Program-made: the position numbers and the translations under genes | Part shown: positions 14,874 to 24,100 of the stretch, in pieces | How positions within the stretch are numbered: position 1 is the stretch's first letter | How the letters are laid out: every line of letters starts with the position of its first letter | The notes under the pieces: generated by a model | What the model was told of the DNA's origin: nothing | Database searches by the model: none | Seen by the model: the letters and a program-made list of their open reading frames with translations, nothing else | IMG/VR virus record: IMGVR_UViG_3300036820_000015 | Span: 1 to 64,000 of that record | Length of the DNA: 64,000 nucleotides | DNA from: a virus | Reading direction: 5' to 3' (one strand)

Positions 14874-15318
14874 GTTCGACATGAGCGGAAGCGTGCTATG
14901 GCAGAACTGTGTGGAGTGGGAACTCTCGTGTGACAGGTACGGATACGGACAGGTAATGATTACCGTGGCCCCCAAGCAGCGGCGTCTCATGCGTGTCCAT
15001 CGTGCTGCTTGGGTGGCTATCTTTGGTGAGATTCCACCTGAGGTCCATCTGCTCCATCGCTGTGATAATCCACCCTGCTATAACCTGAAGCACTTATTCA
15101 TTGGCGACCAGGCAGGCAACATGGTCGACAAGATTCGCAAAGGTCGCCAGCCGATTGCTTACAAGTTCAAGGAACGCGAGGGTCCACTGACAGCAGAGGA
15201 GATGCAAGAAGCCGAGAAACTAATAGCTCAAGGACTCTCGCAGGCCGTTGTGGGAAATATATTCAATGTCAGTCGGAGTTATATTGCCAAACGATTTAGA
15301 ATATCGGCGCTCCGATGA
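14836..15318 (+). CDS. HNH homing endonuclease
   Basis: A 160-residue HNH_3-type endonuclease. The motif LHRCDNPPCYNLKHLFIGD with NMVDKIRKGR matches the H...N...H core of phage free-standing homing nucleases. The last 40 residues (GLSQAVVGNIFNVSRSYIAK) form a helix-turn-helix likely to choose the DNA target. GAGGT precedes ATG 14836. It sits between portal and the MuF gene, a frequent landing place for such elements, and its stop overlaps the next ATG. Confidence 0.88.
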   Translation: MGIAKKMTTHPPKFDMSGSVLWQNCVEWELSCDRYGYGQVMITVAPKQRRLMRVHRAAWVAIFGEIPPEVHLLHRCDNPPCYNLKHLFIGDQAGNMVDKIRKGRQPIAYKFKEREGPLTAEEMQEAEKLIAQGLSQAVVGNIFNVSRSYIAKRFRISALR

Positions 15319-16397
15319 TTCGTCCGCCTCGCATGGACATTCCCTATCTCGGCGGCCCCGAAGACCGCATCTTCGCCGCCTTCCACGACTCCTACTCCTC
15401 AGCCGCTCACGTCTGGCGCACCATGGCCAGCCGCGTCTTCGCTCTCGACGATCCATTGGCAGTAGCCCACACTGCAATGGACGGTGACGCTCTCAAGTTC
15501 TACGAGGCCCTTGTCCCCGAGCTCGAACTAGCCCATCGCACGGGAGCGGCCCGAGGCCGCAAGCAAGTTGCCGCAGTACACGACTGGACTTGGCCGACGG
15601 CGACTATCAAAGCGGCTATGCCCGCCTACTCCGATCCCATCTACCCCATTCGCGAACTCCACCTCCCCCGCTGGCCATCCTCCATCCGCATCCCCCCAGT
15701 GCCGCGCGCGCATCGCACCTTCGGCCACGCTCCTCTCTCCCACATAGACGCCGCCCGCGACCTCGCCCTCAACCTCGTCACCCAGGTCGACCAGACTCAA
15801 CGCGACACCATCGCCGCCATGATTACCGAGGCCATCACGCGCGGCTTCGATGCCGATCTCACCGGGCTCCGTATAGCCAATGTCGTTGGCCTCTTCCCCC
15901 GCTGGCAGCGCGCCGTCGATAATCTCTTCACCAACATGCTGAGCAACGACGTGCCGCTCAGGATCGCCCAGAAGCGCGCTGACGACTATGCCGACTCACT
16001 CCGCGAGAAGCGTGGGCGGATGATCGCGCGGACCGAGCTACTCAGAGCTATGAATAGCGGGCGGCAGGCGGGCTGGCAGAGCATGGCGGATAAGGGTCAG
16101 CTGGACCCCGAACGCTCAATCAAGGAGTGGGTAAGTGCATCCGTTGGTGCTTGCGAGGAGTGCGACTACCTTGGTGATGTTCAGGGTAGTGGGCACGGGT
16201 ACCGCGTACGCGGTATCGACGGTCTGTTCCCTACCGAGTGGGGACCGATTCCGCATCCGCCAGCGCATCCGCACTGTCGTTGCGCGTGTATCCTCCATCC
16301 GGTGTTCGTCTCCTTAGAGCGCGACTCCGATCAGGAAGCTATGGACGACGCTGATCTCAACAACCCGGAGATGGCTCAGATTCTGCATCTCGTCTGA
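15315..16397 (+). CDS. MuF-like minor head protein
   Basis: A 360-residue protein. The C-terminal domain carries the Mu gpF signature: ARTELLRAMNSGRQAG, then GACEECDYL and PHPPAHPHCRCACILHP. These proteins sit inside or at the portal vertex, are needed for head assembly and may be ejected with DNA. It is coupled to the HNH gene by ATGA. The C-terminus overlaps the convergent minus-strand cassette by about 40 nt. No extra toxin domain follows the MuF core. Confidence 0.88.
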   Translation: MIRPPRMDIPYLGGPEDRIFAAFHDSYSSAAHVWRTMASRVFALDDPLAVAHTAMDGDALKFYEALVPELELAHRTGAARGRKQVAAVHDWTWPTATIKAAMPAYSDPIYPIRELHLPRWPSSIRIPPVPRAHRTFGHAPLSHIDAARDLALNLVTQVDQTQRDTIAAMITEAITRGFDADLTGLRIANVVGLFPRWQRAVDNLFTNMLSNDVPLRIAQKRADDYADSLREKRGRMIARTELLRAMNSGRQAGWQSMADKGQLDPERSIKEWVSASVGACEECDYLGDVQGSGHGYRVRGIDGLFPTEWGPIPHPPAHPHCRCACILHPVFVSLERDSDQEAMDDADLNNPEMAQILHLV

Positions 16398-16614
16398 GCA
16401 CTCGCATTGGTGCCATGTCTGGCCAATCTTCGTACACGGTGGCGTTATGCCAGACCCTTGTGGGTGCTCGCATAGGCTTCAGGCTTCCGGGGGGACAGAA
16501 GACGAGTACCCATACTTGACTGTTGTAGTTCTGATGAGCGACGACAAGTTCGCCCTCCTCACCTTTGACGTCACCTAACTCCAACTCATGGGGGAACAGG
16601 TTCAGAAAGCTCAT
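16357..16614 (-). CDS. hypothetical protein, last gene of reverse cassette
   Basis: An 85-residue protein (MSFLNLFPHELELGDVKGEE...) with a beta-strand core (VWVLVFCPPGSL). ATG overlaps the upstream stop as ATGA. It converges on, and slightly overlaps, the MuF gene. Function is unknown. Confidence 0.65.
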   Translation of the reverse strand: MSFLNLFPHELELGDVKGEEGELVVAHQNYNSQVWVLVFCPPGSLKPMRAPTRVWHNATVYEDWPDMAPMRVLRRDAESEPSPGC

Positions 16615-16907
16615 GAGCGTGGTGGCATCCCGATTGGCAGCTGGACGACACCCTCCTCGATGCAAGCGTGAGCCAGCAACTCTTGGTACTTCCGAGGGTG
16701 TCGCCGCTTGAGTTCAGTGATGGCACCGGAGTAGGTGGCTCCGTCATAACGGACGCCGGAGTGTCGAGCGCCAATAGGAGCCAGAAGGAAATACTCGGAG
16801 TGGTAATACTTGAGCAGTCGATGTCGAGCCTTCTGTCTTGCCCGGCTTCGGGCCTTCCTGTTCTCCATGCCAGCAGGTGTTCTGTGCCGCTGCTCGGACT
16901 CACGCAT
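16611..16907 (-). CDS. small basic protein
   Basis: A 98-residue Arg/Lys-rich protein; the segment RKARSRARQKARHRLLKYY suggests nucleic-acid contact. I chose ATG 16907, which overlaps the previous stop and has GGAG 7 nt upstream; ATG 16868 is an alternative. It resembles short basic hypothetical proteins of actinophages. Confidence 0.65.
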   Translation of the reverse strand: MRESEQRHRTPAGMENRKARSRARQKARHRLLKYYHSEYFLLAPIGARHSGVRYDGATYSGAITELKRRHPRKYQELLAHACIEEGVVQLPIGMPPRS

Positions 16908-17313
16908 GTCGGATCTCCACCTTCACTGGTCTCCCTAAATCCTCATTGTACGAACACTGCGGTGGCAACAGTACCTGCGGATTCGGCTCCCCAATCCACG
17001 GATACTCACGGCACAACGTCGGCCGATTCTCCCAGTTCGTACAGCGCATCGCCACCGGGTCGTGGAAATCGCAGAGGTAGTAGTACGCCGTCGGACTCAA
17101 CTGCCCATCGATGTCCTTCACGATCAGCCCAGCCTCCTTCAGCCAGGGCTGGATCTCGATGGCCTCGCGCCGCGTGATCGGTGTCAGGTGGTCGAGGATG
17201 TGTAGCCAGTTGTCTTCAGTGAAGCGCTCCGGGCGTGAGGCAACATCGGCTTGGGAGTAGCCAAGGGAGACGGGGCGGCAACAGGCGCCGCACCCATTAC
17301 AGGTGGCTGGCAT
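16900..17313 (-). CDS. YkgJ-family CxxCxxCC metal-chelating protein
   Basis: A 137-residue protein starting MPATCNGCGACCRPV, the CxxCxxCC signature of the YkgJ (UPF0153) family. It is followed by C...CTNW.NRPTLCREYP, the usual second half of the cluster. Members bind zinc or iron and their reaction is unclear. The start at 17313 removes 48 residues of non-coding-looking sequence. It overlaps the neighbouring genes on both sides. Confidence 0.85.
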   Translation of the reverse strand: MPATCNGCGACCRPVSLGYSQADVASRPERFTEDNWLHILDHLTPITRREAIEIQPWLKEAGLIVKDIDGQLSPTAYYYLCDFHDPVAMRCTNWENRPTLCREYPWIGEPNPQVLLPPQCSYNEDLGRPVKVEIRHA

Positions 17314-17464
17314 CGTCCGGCTTCGCGCGTACCAATGGCCGATACGCGATACACAAACACTGCGACGGCCCCTCCTGCACCTGACAGTACCCACTCCGAT
17401 TCTGCCAGTGCCCTTCGCGCGGATCATGATTGCACTGGCAGACCACGACCTCATCACTCGCCAT
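17297..17464 (-). CDS. 55-residue Cys-rich protein
   Basis: It begins MASDEVVVCQCNHDPREGH and has five cysteines (CQC, YCQV, QCLC), likely a small zinc or Fe-S knuckle. GGAGG lies 9 nt before the ATG. Its start overlaps the upstream gene and its end overlaps the YkgJ gene in another frame. Confidence 0.65.
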   Translation of the reverse strand: MASDEVVVCQCNHDPREGHWQNRSGYCQVQEGPSQCLCIAYRPLVRAKPDDASHL

Positions 17465-17687
17465 TAGCCGCTGCCTCCATCATGCTCTTCAGGTCCTCTA
17501 CGGTCAGAGACTTGGTAGCGAAAGCGTGTGCAGCAAGGAAGGCAATCAACTCGGCTGATTTCCTCTGGTAGAGGAGCACCTCGCGCTGCATGATCTGGTT
17601 GAAGGCGTCGTCATCCCGCGCCGCGAAGGTCTCCAGCAATCGGATGACGACGTCGAAGGTCCAGAGTGGTGGGGCTTCAGATGCCAT
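17454..17687 (-). CDS. hypothetical helical protein
   Basis: A 77-residue, almost entirely helical protein (MASEAPPLWTFDVVIRLLET...). AGGAG is placed well before ATG 17687. It overlaps the membrane-protein gene by 11 nt. No family is recognised. Confidence 0.7.
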   Translation of the reverse strand: MASEAPPLWTFDVVIRLLETFAARDDDAFNQIMQREVLLYQRKSAELIAFLAAHAFATKSLTVEDLKSMMEAAANGE

Positions 17688-17880
17688 CTCGCCACTCCTG
17701 TTCGCGTCGCGGCCTGCGCATGGGGCCGTAGTAATACTTCCGCTCATAGTGTCGGTTGATAAGCACCCACACCCCAACCGATCCCCCGACAGTGCCGATC
17801 CAGAACGGTGTCGGCCATTCAATGGCCAGCAGAATGAAGATCACCGTTGGGATCAGCGTGACCAATCTCCATCTATCCAT
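17677..17880 (-). CDS. small membrane protein, first gene of reverse cassette
   Basis: A 67-residue protein with two hydrophobic segments (about 6-24 and 27-43) followed by a basic tail (YERKYYYGPMRRPRR). Likely topology is a hairpin in the inner membrane. It is preceded by TAGGCT at 6-nt spacing, so it probably heads the six-gene minus-strand transcript. Confidence 0.7.
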   Translation of the reverse strand: MDRWRLVTLIPTVIFILLAIEWPTPFWIGTVGGSVGVWVLINRHYERKYYYGPMRRPRREQEWRDGI

Positions 17881-17886
17881 CCCGGC

Positions 17887-17892
17887 AGCCTA
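17887..17892 (-). promoter_or_regulatory. -10 box for the reverse cassette
   Basis: TAGGCT (minus strand) ends 6 nt before the ATG at 17880, without a ribosome site. This gives the cassette its own leaderless-type start. Confidence 0.5.
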
Positions 17893-17920
17893 CCCTGTCA
17901 GCCAACAGCCTCCAGTGATC

Positions 17921-17954
17921 CCTCCCCCACTCTTCTCGCCACCCCTCCTACGCT
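17921..17954 (+). promoter_or_regulatory. late promoter, variant motif plus -10 box
   Basis: CCTCCCCCACTCTTC is a variant of the recurrent late motif and is followed by TACGCT (17949-17954), 6 nt before the ATG at 17961. Confidence 0.5.
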
Positions 17955-17960
17955 CGGGCT

Positions 17961-18320
17961 ATGTCCCCGACCCGCGAGGCCCTCCCCCTCGGCTCCTACG
18001 GCATGCTCGCCACCGAGCAGTGGTCCCTCTCCTTCGACTTCACCCCGACCATCACCCTCCTGAACATCGGCACGCCCCCTACCGCCATCGCCATCGCCGC
18101 CATCGATCTGGCTACCGGGCAGCCCATCGACCCCCTGCCGACCATCACCCAGGATGGCAACCTGGTCCTGGTCGAGGTGGTGGGCAGCGGAGCCACGCCC
18201 ACTCCGGGCCCGCTCGAAGCCGAGCACTCCTACATGCTCTTCGTCTCGGCCGTGCTGGACGCCAACAACACCCAGACGCTGACCAAGCAGGTCACGGTGG
18301 ACGACCCCACCGGGAACTAG
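17961..18320 (+). CDS. beta-rich virion-type protein
   Basis: A 119-residue protein with beta-strand/turn composition (WSLSFDFTPTITLLN...) and no charge clusters, as in small phage structural proteins. Its start is set by the TACGCT box at 6-nt spacing. It heads the second late unit. Exact role unknown. Confidence 0.7.
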   Translation: MSPTREALPLGSYGMLATEQWSLSFDFTPTITLLNIGTPPTAIAIAAIDLATGQPIDPLPTITQDGNLVLVEVVGSGATPTPGPLEAEHSYMLFVSAVLDANNTQTLTKQVTVDDPTGN

Positions 18321-18364
18321 CCCTCCCGGCATAGAACTCGACTGGGAACTAGCCCTCCTCGACC

Positions 18365-18390
18365 AGGTCCCCCACTCCCGCGCGTACCCG
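18365..18390 (+). promoter_or_regulatory. recurrent late motif with -10 box
   Basis: AGGTCCCCCACTCCCGCGCG is directly followed by TACCCG, 7 nt before the ATG at 18398. It is one of the best copies of the repeated intergenic motif. Confidence 0.55.
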
Positions 18391-18397
18391 CTCAATC

Positions 18398-18751
18398 ATG
18401 GGCCCTATGTCCGACACGGCCACACCGGCTCCCACCGACTCCACCGCCTCCTCGGTCGTCGATCCCATCTCCAAGTGCGGAGCCTGTGGCCAGTCGGACG
18501 ATCACCCCAAGCACCAGGTCCTGGTGGGCTACAACAACGAGCACACCGAAGGCCAGATGTTCCATCCGCACGACTTCACGCGTGACGGGATGGTCTACTA
18601 CCACTTCGACTGCGACACGCCCTTCCACGCGATGTCGGCTCATGTCCGCAAGCATCAGGCCCTCATCGATCAGGGCTTCCACGGGGCCGAGCTTCGAGCC
18701 AAGATCCTGGAAGCGACAAAGGCTGCTGACGCAGCAGAGGTGGCGGGCTGA
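18398..18751 (+). CDS. small Cys/His protein
   Basis: A 117-residue protein with CGACGQSDDHPKH and later HFDCDTPFH, suggesting a zinc-stabilised core between a Ser/Thr/Ala-rich N-terminus and a helical C-terminus. Start 18398 fits the promoter spacing; ATG 18407 is possible. The stop overlaps the next ATG (TGATG). Role unknown. Confidence 0.7.
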   Translation: MGPMSDTATPAPTDSTASSVVDPISKCGACGQSDDHPKHQVLVGYNNEHTEGQMFHPHDFTRDGMVYYHFDCDTPFHAMSAHVRKHQALIDQGFHGAELRAKILEATKAADAAEVAG

Positions 18752-19158
18752 TGGCCGGAGGCATTGACCAGACGCTGGCCGGGAAAGTCCTCGCCCTCCT
18801 CACCACGAACTCTGGTGGTCCGAGCGTCTCGGGGACGGTGAAGGTCAAGCTCTGTACCACCATTGGCTCGGACACCTCAGCCGGGACCGAACTCTCCTCC
18901 TCTGGATACACCACCGGTGGTCAAGTCGCTGCCGGTTGGTCATCTCCATCTGCCGGTGCCACCAACCTGACCACCACCGCTCTCTCCTGGACGGCTGGCG
19001 CATCTTGGACCCTGGAGAGTGTCGAGTTGGTTGACACCACTGGTTCCCCGGTGCGGCTCTTCTGGGCGCCTCTCACCGGCCAGCCCATCTCGGTCGCTTC
19101 GAGCAACGTCTTCACCATCCCCACGGGTGTCTCGGGCCTCGTCGTTACGCTGAGCTAA
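18751..19158 (+). CDS. beta-rich minor virion protein
   Basis: A 135-residue Gly/Ser/Thr-rich beta protein (GTVKVKLCTTIGSDTSAGTE...), resembling small fibre-associated or decoration proteins of actinophages. It is coupled to the upstream gene and lies 4 nt before the repeat protein. The precise role cannot be assigned. Confidence 0.7.
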   Translation: MAGGIDQTLAGKVLALLTTNSGGPSVSGTVKVKLCTTIGSDTSAGTELSSSGYTTGGQVAAGWSSPSAGATNLTTTALSWTAGASWTLESVELVDTTGSPVRLFWAPLTGQPISVASSNVFTIPTGVSGLVVTLS

Positions 19159-19162
19159 ACCA

Positions 19163-20623
19163 ATGGCGCGGTTCGGGCGCTCCTTCCCGGTTCCCCACCA
19201 CCCGGCGTCTATCGCCGCCCTCATCCCCTCTGGTGGCACCACCACCGGGGCAGCGACCGCCGCTTGCTCTACCTCGGTCTCCTGTGGTGGCAGCCTCTCC
19301 GTCGTTGGTGCTGCCTCCGTGGGAGTCGCCACGGCGGTAACGGCAGCAGGAACCGTATCGATTATCGGAGCAGCGACAGCTGCCTGCGCCACCTCAGTCT
19401 CCGCTGCGAGTACGGTCACCATCCTCGGTGCGGCCACGGCCTCCTGTTCGGTCTCGGTCGCCGCTACCGGCACTCTCACCATCCTCGGTAGCGCTATCGC
19501 TGCTTGTGTCACCTCCATCTCGGCGCCCTCTGTCCTGACCGTTTACGGTGCCGCTGAGGCTGACACCGTCACCTCCGTCACCGTCGGTTCTGTCCTCTCG
19601 ATCGTCAGTGCCGCCACTGCTGCCTGCACCACCTCAGTGACGAGTACCGGAACGATCACCATTTTCGGCTCAGCCACTGCTGCGGCTGTGACCTCTCTGA
19701 CGGTCGCCTCATCGCTCACCATCCTTTCGGCAGCGACGGCAGCCTGTACCACCTCAGTCTCGGCCACAGGAGTCCTCACTATCTTGGCGGCGGCCGAAGC
19801 TGACTCCACCACTTCCATCACCGCCTCCCCCTCTCTTACCATCCTGGCTGCAGCGACAGCTGCCTGCTCTACCAGTGTCGTCGCTACCTCGACCGGGGAG
19901 GTCAATGGTTCAGCTGAGGCTGACACCACCACCTCAGTCTCTACTGCTGGCATCCTTTCCATTATCGGGGCGGCTGAAGTCGATGCCGTGGTGTCGGGCT
20001 CGGCTACTGGGGTCATTACACAGTTCGCTTCGGCCTCAGTCGGTTGCGTTGTCTCCACCACCGTCACCGGAACGATCACTATCTACGGCGCCGCCGAGTC
20101 GGACGTTGTCACCAGTGTCTCGGCAGCTGGCACTCTCTCAATCATTGGTGCTGCCGAGAGCGATCTAGTGACATCGGTCTCGGCCACTGGCATTCTCACA
20201 ATCTCTGCCAGTGCCGAAGCGGACAGCACTACTTCGATCCTCGCTTCCCCGATCGGACAGGTCTCTGGCTCGGCTGAAGCTGACTCCACGATCGACGTCT
20301 CGGCGTCCGGCACCATCGTCGTGCCTGGATTCGCTGAGGCTGATTCCACCGTCTCCATCACCGCTTTCGGGAGCATTCTCGGTGGTGGTGCTGCTGAAGT
20401 CGATGCCGTGGCCTCCATCACTGTCTCCCCCTCCCTGAGCATCATCGCTGCCGCTACGGCCGCCTGTGTCCTCTCCGTCTCTGTTACCGCTACTCCGAGC
20501 GCCACGACCCAGTCCGTCCTCTTCACCGCCAATCCGCCGAACACCCTCTTCTATGCTCCGGTCCCCTCCCCCTTCTTCACCGCCAATCCGCCGATCACCA
20601 TCTTCTTCTCCCCAATCCCTTAG
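19163..20623 (+). CDS. protein of 21 tandem 20-residue repeats
   Basis: A 486-residue protein. After a 28-residue leader, residues 29-448 are 21 back-to-back repeats of exactly 20 residues with no insertions. The consensus is close to GAAxADxxTSVSAxGxLTIL. A 38-residue tail holds two FTANPPxTxFxxPxP motifs. The strict period with alternating small and beta-branched residues predicts a beta-solenoid rod. It is probably a fibre or surface filament of the virion. A few repeats carry cysteines (TAAC), which could cross-link. Confidence 0.8.
   Translation: MARFGRSFPVPHHPASIAALIPSGGTTTGAATAACSTSVSCGGSLSVVGAASVGVATAVTAAGTVSIIGAATAACATSVSAASTVTILGAATASCSVSVAATGTLTILGSAIAACVTSISAPSVLTVYGAAEADTVTSVTVGSVLSIVSAATAACTTSVTSTGTITIFGSATAAAVTSLTVASSLTILSAATAACTTSVSATGVLTILAAAEADSTTSITASPSLTILAAATAACSTSVVATSTGEVNGSAEADTTTSVSTAGILSIIGAAEVDAVVSGSATGVITQFASASVGCVVSTTVTGTITIYGAAESDVVTSVSAAGTLSIIGAAESDLVTSVSATGILTISASAEADSTTSILASPIGQVSGSAEADSTIDVSASGTIVVPGFAEADSTVSITAFGSILGGGAAEVDAVASITVSPSLSIIAAATAACVLSVSVTATPSATTQSVLFTANPPNTLFYAPVPSPFFTANPPITIFFSPIP
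19247..20506 (+). repeat. 60-nt coding tandem repeats, 21 copies
   Basis: These are the DNA of the 20-residue repeats. Codon identity varies between copies while residue positions are kept, so the repeats are old and under protein-level selection rather than a fresh amplification. Confidence 0.75.
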
Positions 20624-20656
20624 GTCCCCCACCCCGCGCGCGCTGCCTGCTATCTC
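20622..20656 (+). promoter_or_regulatory. recurrent late motif with -10 box
   Basis: AGGTCCCCCACCCCGCGCG is followed by TATCTC, 7 nt before the GTG at 20664. The motif begins at the stop codon of the repeat protein. Confidence 0.55.
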
Positions 20657-20663
20657 TGGACTC

Positions 20664-20945
20664 GTGCCTCCCGCCCCAGCCAGTCCGACGCCGGACCCGC
20701 CCATCGTGGCTCTCACTCCTCCTGTGGCCCCCGTTCCGGTTACGAAGAAGTCGTTCTGGTCCCGCTTCGACCTCAGTGACGCCTGGCACTTCATCGTCCT
20801 CTACGGCGCCACCCTCATCTCCACCGGCACCATCACCTCGATCCCGAAGACGAAAGACGCCCTCCTGGCTCTGATCCCCGGGGCTGTCTCGGTGCTCGTC
20901 CATCAGATCACCAAGCAGAACCAAGCGAGCCAGCCAGCCCCATGA
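20664..20945 (+). CDS. small membrane protein, holin candidate
   Basis: A 93-residue protein from GTG 20664. A proline-rich N-terminus is followed by one or two hydrophobic segments (WHFIVLYGATLISTGTITSI and LLALIPGAVSVLVHQI) and a short polar tail. Size and topology fit a holin, but it lies far from the Rpf-like lysin, so this is tentative. The stop overlaps the next ATG. Confidence 0.65.
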   Translation: MPPAPASPTPDPPIVALTPPVAPVPVTKKSFWSRFDLSDAWHFIVLYGATLISTGTITSIPKTKDALLALIPGAVSVLVHQITKQNQASQPAP

Positions 20946-21172
20946 CCACGGTCGCCAACCTCCATTCCGTGTTAGCCAGTGATGGAGCGATTGGTGGGAT
21001 GACGCTCACCGGAGGCCGCGCTCCGCGCACCGCGCGCGCGGGGAGAGTGTGCGAGCACCCAAGTTGCAGCACCGTTCTCTCGATCTACAATCAGTCGGAG
21101 GGGTGTGCCGAGCACTCGAAGCCGGTGGATCTCCGACGGACACTCGGGGTTCAGGTACCCTCAGCGCGGTAG
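20942..21172 (+). CDS. small CxxxxC...CxxH protein
   Basis: A 76-residue protein with CEHPSC and CAEH, a zinc-finger-like arrangement. ATG overlaps the membrane-protein stop. Its TAG stop overlaps the -10 box of the next gene. Function is unknown. Confidence 0.65.
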   Translation: MTTVANLHSVLASDGAIGGMTLTGGRAPRTARAGRVCEHPSCSTVLSIYNQSEGCAEHSKPVDLRRTLGVQVPSAR

Positions 21173-21175
21173 CGT
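21170..21175 (+). promoter_or_regulatory. -10 box for the Nudix/ART-like gene
   Basis: TAGCGT lies 6 nt before the GTG at 21182, with no ribosome site. Confidence 0.5.
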
Positions 21176-21181
21176 GTCGGG

Positions 21182-24100
21182 GTGCAGGCGCTCCCGATCA
21201 GGCTGAGGAAAGACGGTCCCTCTCAGTCAGATGTCCACACCGACGGTCCCGGCACCATCGGCCCCGTCTGCACCTTCTCTCCCGGCCCTGGCTTCAAGAC
21301 GTGTCCGAAGTGTGGTGGCGACCCGAGCACGCACATGGCGCCCCCGAGTATTGCTCAGCTGGAGAAGGACAGAGCAGTCGCTCAGCCCCTCCGTTGCCCG
21401 AAGTGTGGGAGCACAGATACCGGCCTCCTCCCTCCCGACTTCGAGACACTGAAGTGCCATGCGTGTGAGAGGAATTCTCCTTTCATCAAAGCGGCTATCT
21501 CTGTCGCTGGCCTCTGCGTCAAAGCTATTGACACCGGCCGCGTCCTACTCATCGAGCGAGGAGTTGACCCCAATGACCCAGCCTCCGAATGTTTCGAGTT
21601 CCCCGGCGGCCACCTCAACCCCGGAGAATCCCCCGCTGACGCAGCACTCCGCGAGTGGGCCGAAGAGGTCGGCGTCCATCCTCCACCCGGTTACTTCCTC
21701 TCAACTTGGACCCATGGGATCTATCGAGGCTTCATTTATCTCACTGCTACCGAGACCATTTCACCCGAGCACTGGCACGCTCACAGCAATCCCGACAATC
21801 CTGACGGGGATGTAGTCGAGAGTGCGATGTGGGTCGATCCGCGCGCTGCGCGGAGTTTCACTGATCTACGCGCTGAGCTAAAGGGGGACACTGCTCTCTG
21901 GGACCAGATTGAACGAGCCGGGACACCGTATGCATTACTCCCCATCTCGCTCTACAAGGAGGCTGCTGGCCACCCCTTTCGCGGCAACCAGTACACCGGT
22001 GGTGTCGCCTCCGCCCAGATGGGCTCCAACTCCGAACTCGAACGACACGCTCACGCCTACTCCAACTCCATCGGCCTTTCGCGCCCCACCGACATCGATT
22101 ACTCCAAAGTGAAAGTCGACACGCCCACGGCCAAGTCCATCGCGCGCGCCTATGACGCTCTCCCCAAACGCGATCCCGAGGCCTCTCCCGCCTTCGCCCA
22201 GATGGCCAAGGAGATCGAGCAGCAGTACGCCTATCTGACCGGGCCCATGGGCATCAAGGTTGATGTAACGCGCGAAGACCCTTACGCCACGGTCCAGGAG
22301 ATGCAGCACGATGTCACGCAGAACCACCACATCTCGGTGCTCTCGACTGCCCTCACCGGTCATCACCCCTACTTCACCGACGAGCAGAACGATCACTTCC
22401 GGGCCGTCCACGACACCTTCGGACATGCAGCCACCGGTCGTGGTTTCGACCGCCATGGCGAGGAGGCAGCCTGGCTATCCCATTCTCTGATGTTCTCTCC
22501 CCTGGCGCGTCGCGCTATGACCACTGAGACACGCGGCCAGAACTCCGTGCTCACCCAAGAGCGTCACGGCTTCCCCGAGCAGAAGGTGGCACTGCTGCCG
22601 GACAAGTTCTCTACCATCCCTAACTCAATCATCCGCAAGATGATGAGGAAAGCATTAGTGGCGCAGTCGACTCTGCGGCACTGTATTGCTGGGCGCGCTC
22701 AGTTGGACCGGATGCAGTGGCAGCCACCATTCGCCAAAGGATTCTTCCCATTCCTCAAGTTGGGTAATGTCACTTGGGACGAACAGAAACACCCGCGCGG
22801 CCAGCCCACCAACGCTGGAGAGTTCGCATCAGACCCCGGTGGTGGGAGTAAGAAGCCAAAGGGGATTGGCAGAAAGACTATGGGCTCAGCCACTCCCGTC
22901 ACCGACGATGATGTCCCCGGCGACAACATTCAGAACCATGAGGGCACAGCCACTCTCAACGAGGCTATGCAGGATCAGGAGGCTAAAGCTGGAGGTTCGG
23001 GACAGGCTAAAGCTCAGGTGGCCCATCTGGTGTCGGCCGATATGGTGGATAACTGGGGGGACAGGTTCGATGCCAACTTTATGAGGTCTCGGAGCATCAG
23101 CCCGGAAGACCTGAAGATTCCAGGGGCACTCGTTGTGAAGAACCTCAACGACGGCTCGGTGAACGTCTGGAAGCCAAGTAAGCACACGGGTGGGATTGGC
23201 TCCTTTTCGATAAGTTTCAATGAGCGCAAGCAAGCTGTCCCGGCCAACTCCCCCGAAGCCCTCACCGCTATCCGCGAAGGCGGAGTCTCCTCCCTCATCT
23301 CCCTCTGGGCCGGTTCCTCCAACGACTCCTCCGACAAGTCCCTGGCCATCCAAGACGCCGCCATCGCTGAGTTCGGACTCAAGAACACCTCCGAGTGGAC
23401 CGAGTACCGTAACCCTGACTCCGTCAAAGAGGAGTTCGACAAGAACGGTGACATGTACCGAGCCTTCCTCCGCTCCCAGTACAACGTCACCCAGAAGGAC
23501 CTGGCTGCACGCGGCGTCACTACCGTCATGTTGGAGCGCGGCGTCAAAGACGACCCTGAGACCAACGACGCTGAGGACAATGGTGATGGCACGGCCACGG
23601 TCAAGATGCGGCCACTCTCCTCCTGGTCAGTCAACCCCGACACTGCTGAGAACTCCTTTGGCAGTGGGGGGACGACGTATCGCGCTGAGTTTCCGGCCAA
23701 CCGGATTCTTTCCACCACCCTGACCGGATTTGGCTGCCTGGGTGAGAGTGAGGTGGTGCCGCTGGGGGATCAGGAGACGGTGGGTCTCGTGGGTGGGCAG
23801 TGGAATGGTGAGAGTCAGTCCTCTATCAATGAGGAGTGGGCATCTAATGGGCCGCAACAGGAGTGGGCTGACAACATCACCGAGGGATCTGATGAGACCT
23901 ATAGCGAGGATGATCTCAGCAGTATGTGGGCTGAAGAGATGGAGTCGCAGAACTCTGATGCCGTTGCCGCTTGGCTCTCAGGCCAGGACGATATAGAGAA
24001 TCTCACTACCAAACAGGAATGGGCTGAGAGCTATACCTCCGACTATGACGCAGCCTCAGCTGAAGGCCCTGTCACTTCGGAGGAGCTTGATGACGGTTGG

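Noticed and set aside
19247-20506. Possible CRISPR-like array with 60-nt period
   Set aside because: Repeats vary in sequence, have no unique spacers and are in one continuous frame; they encode the 20-residue protein repeats.
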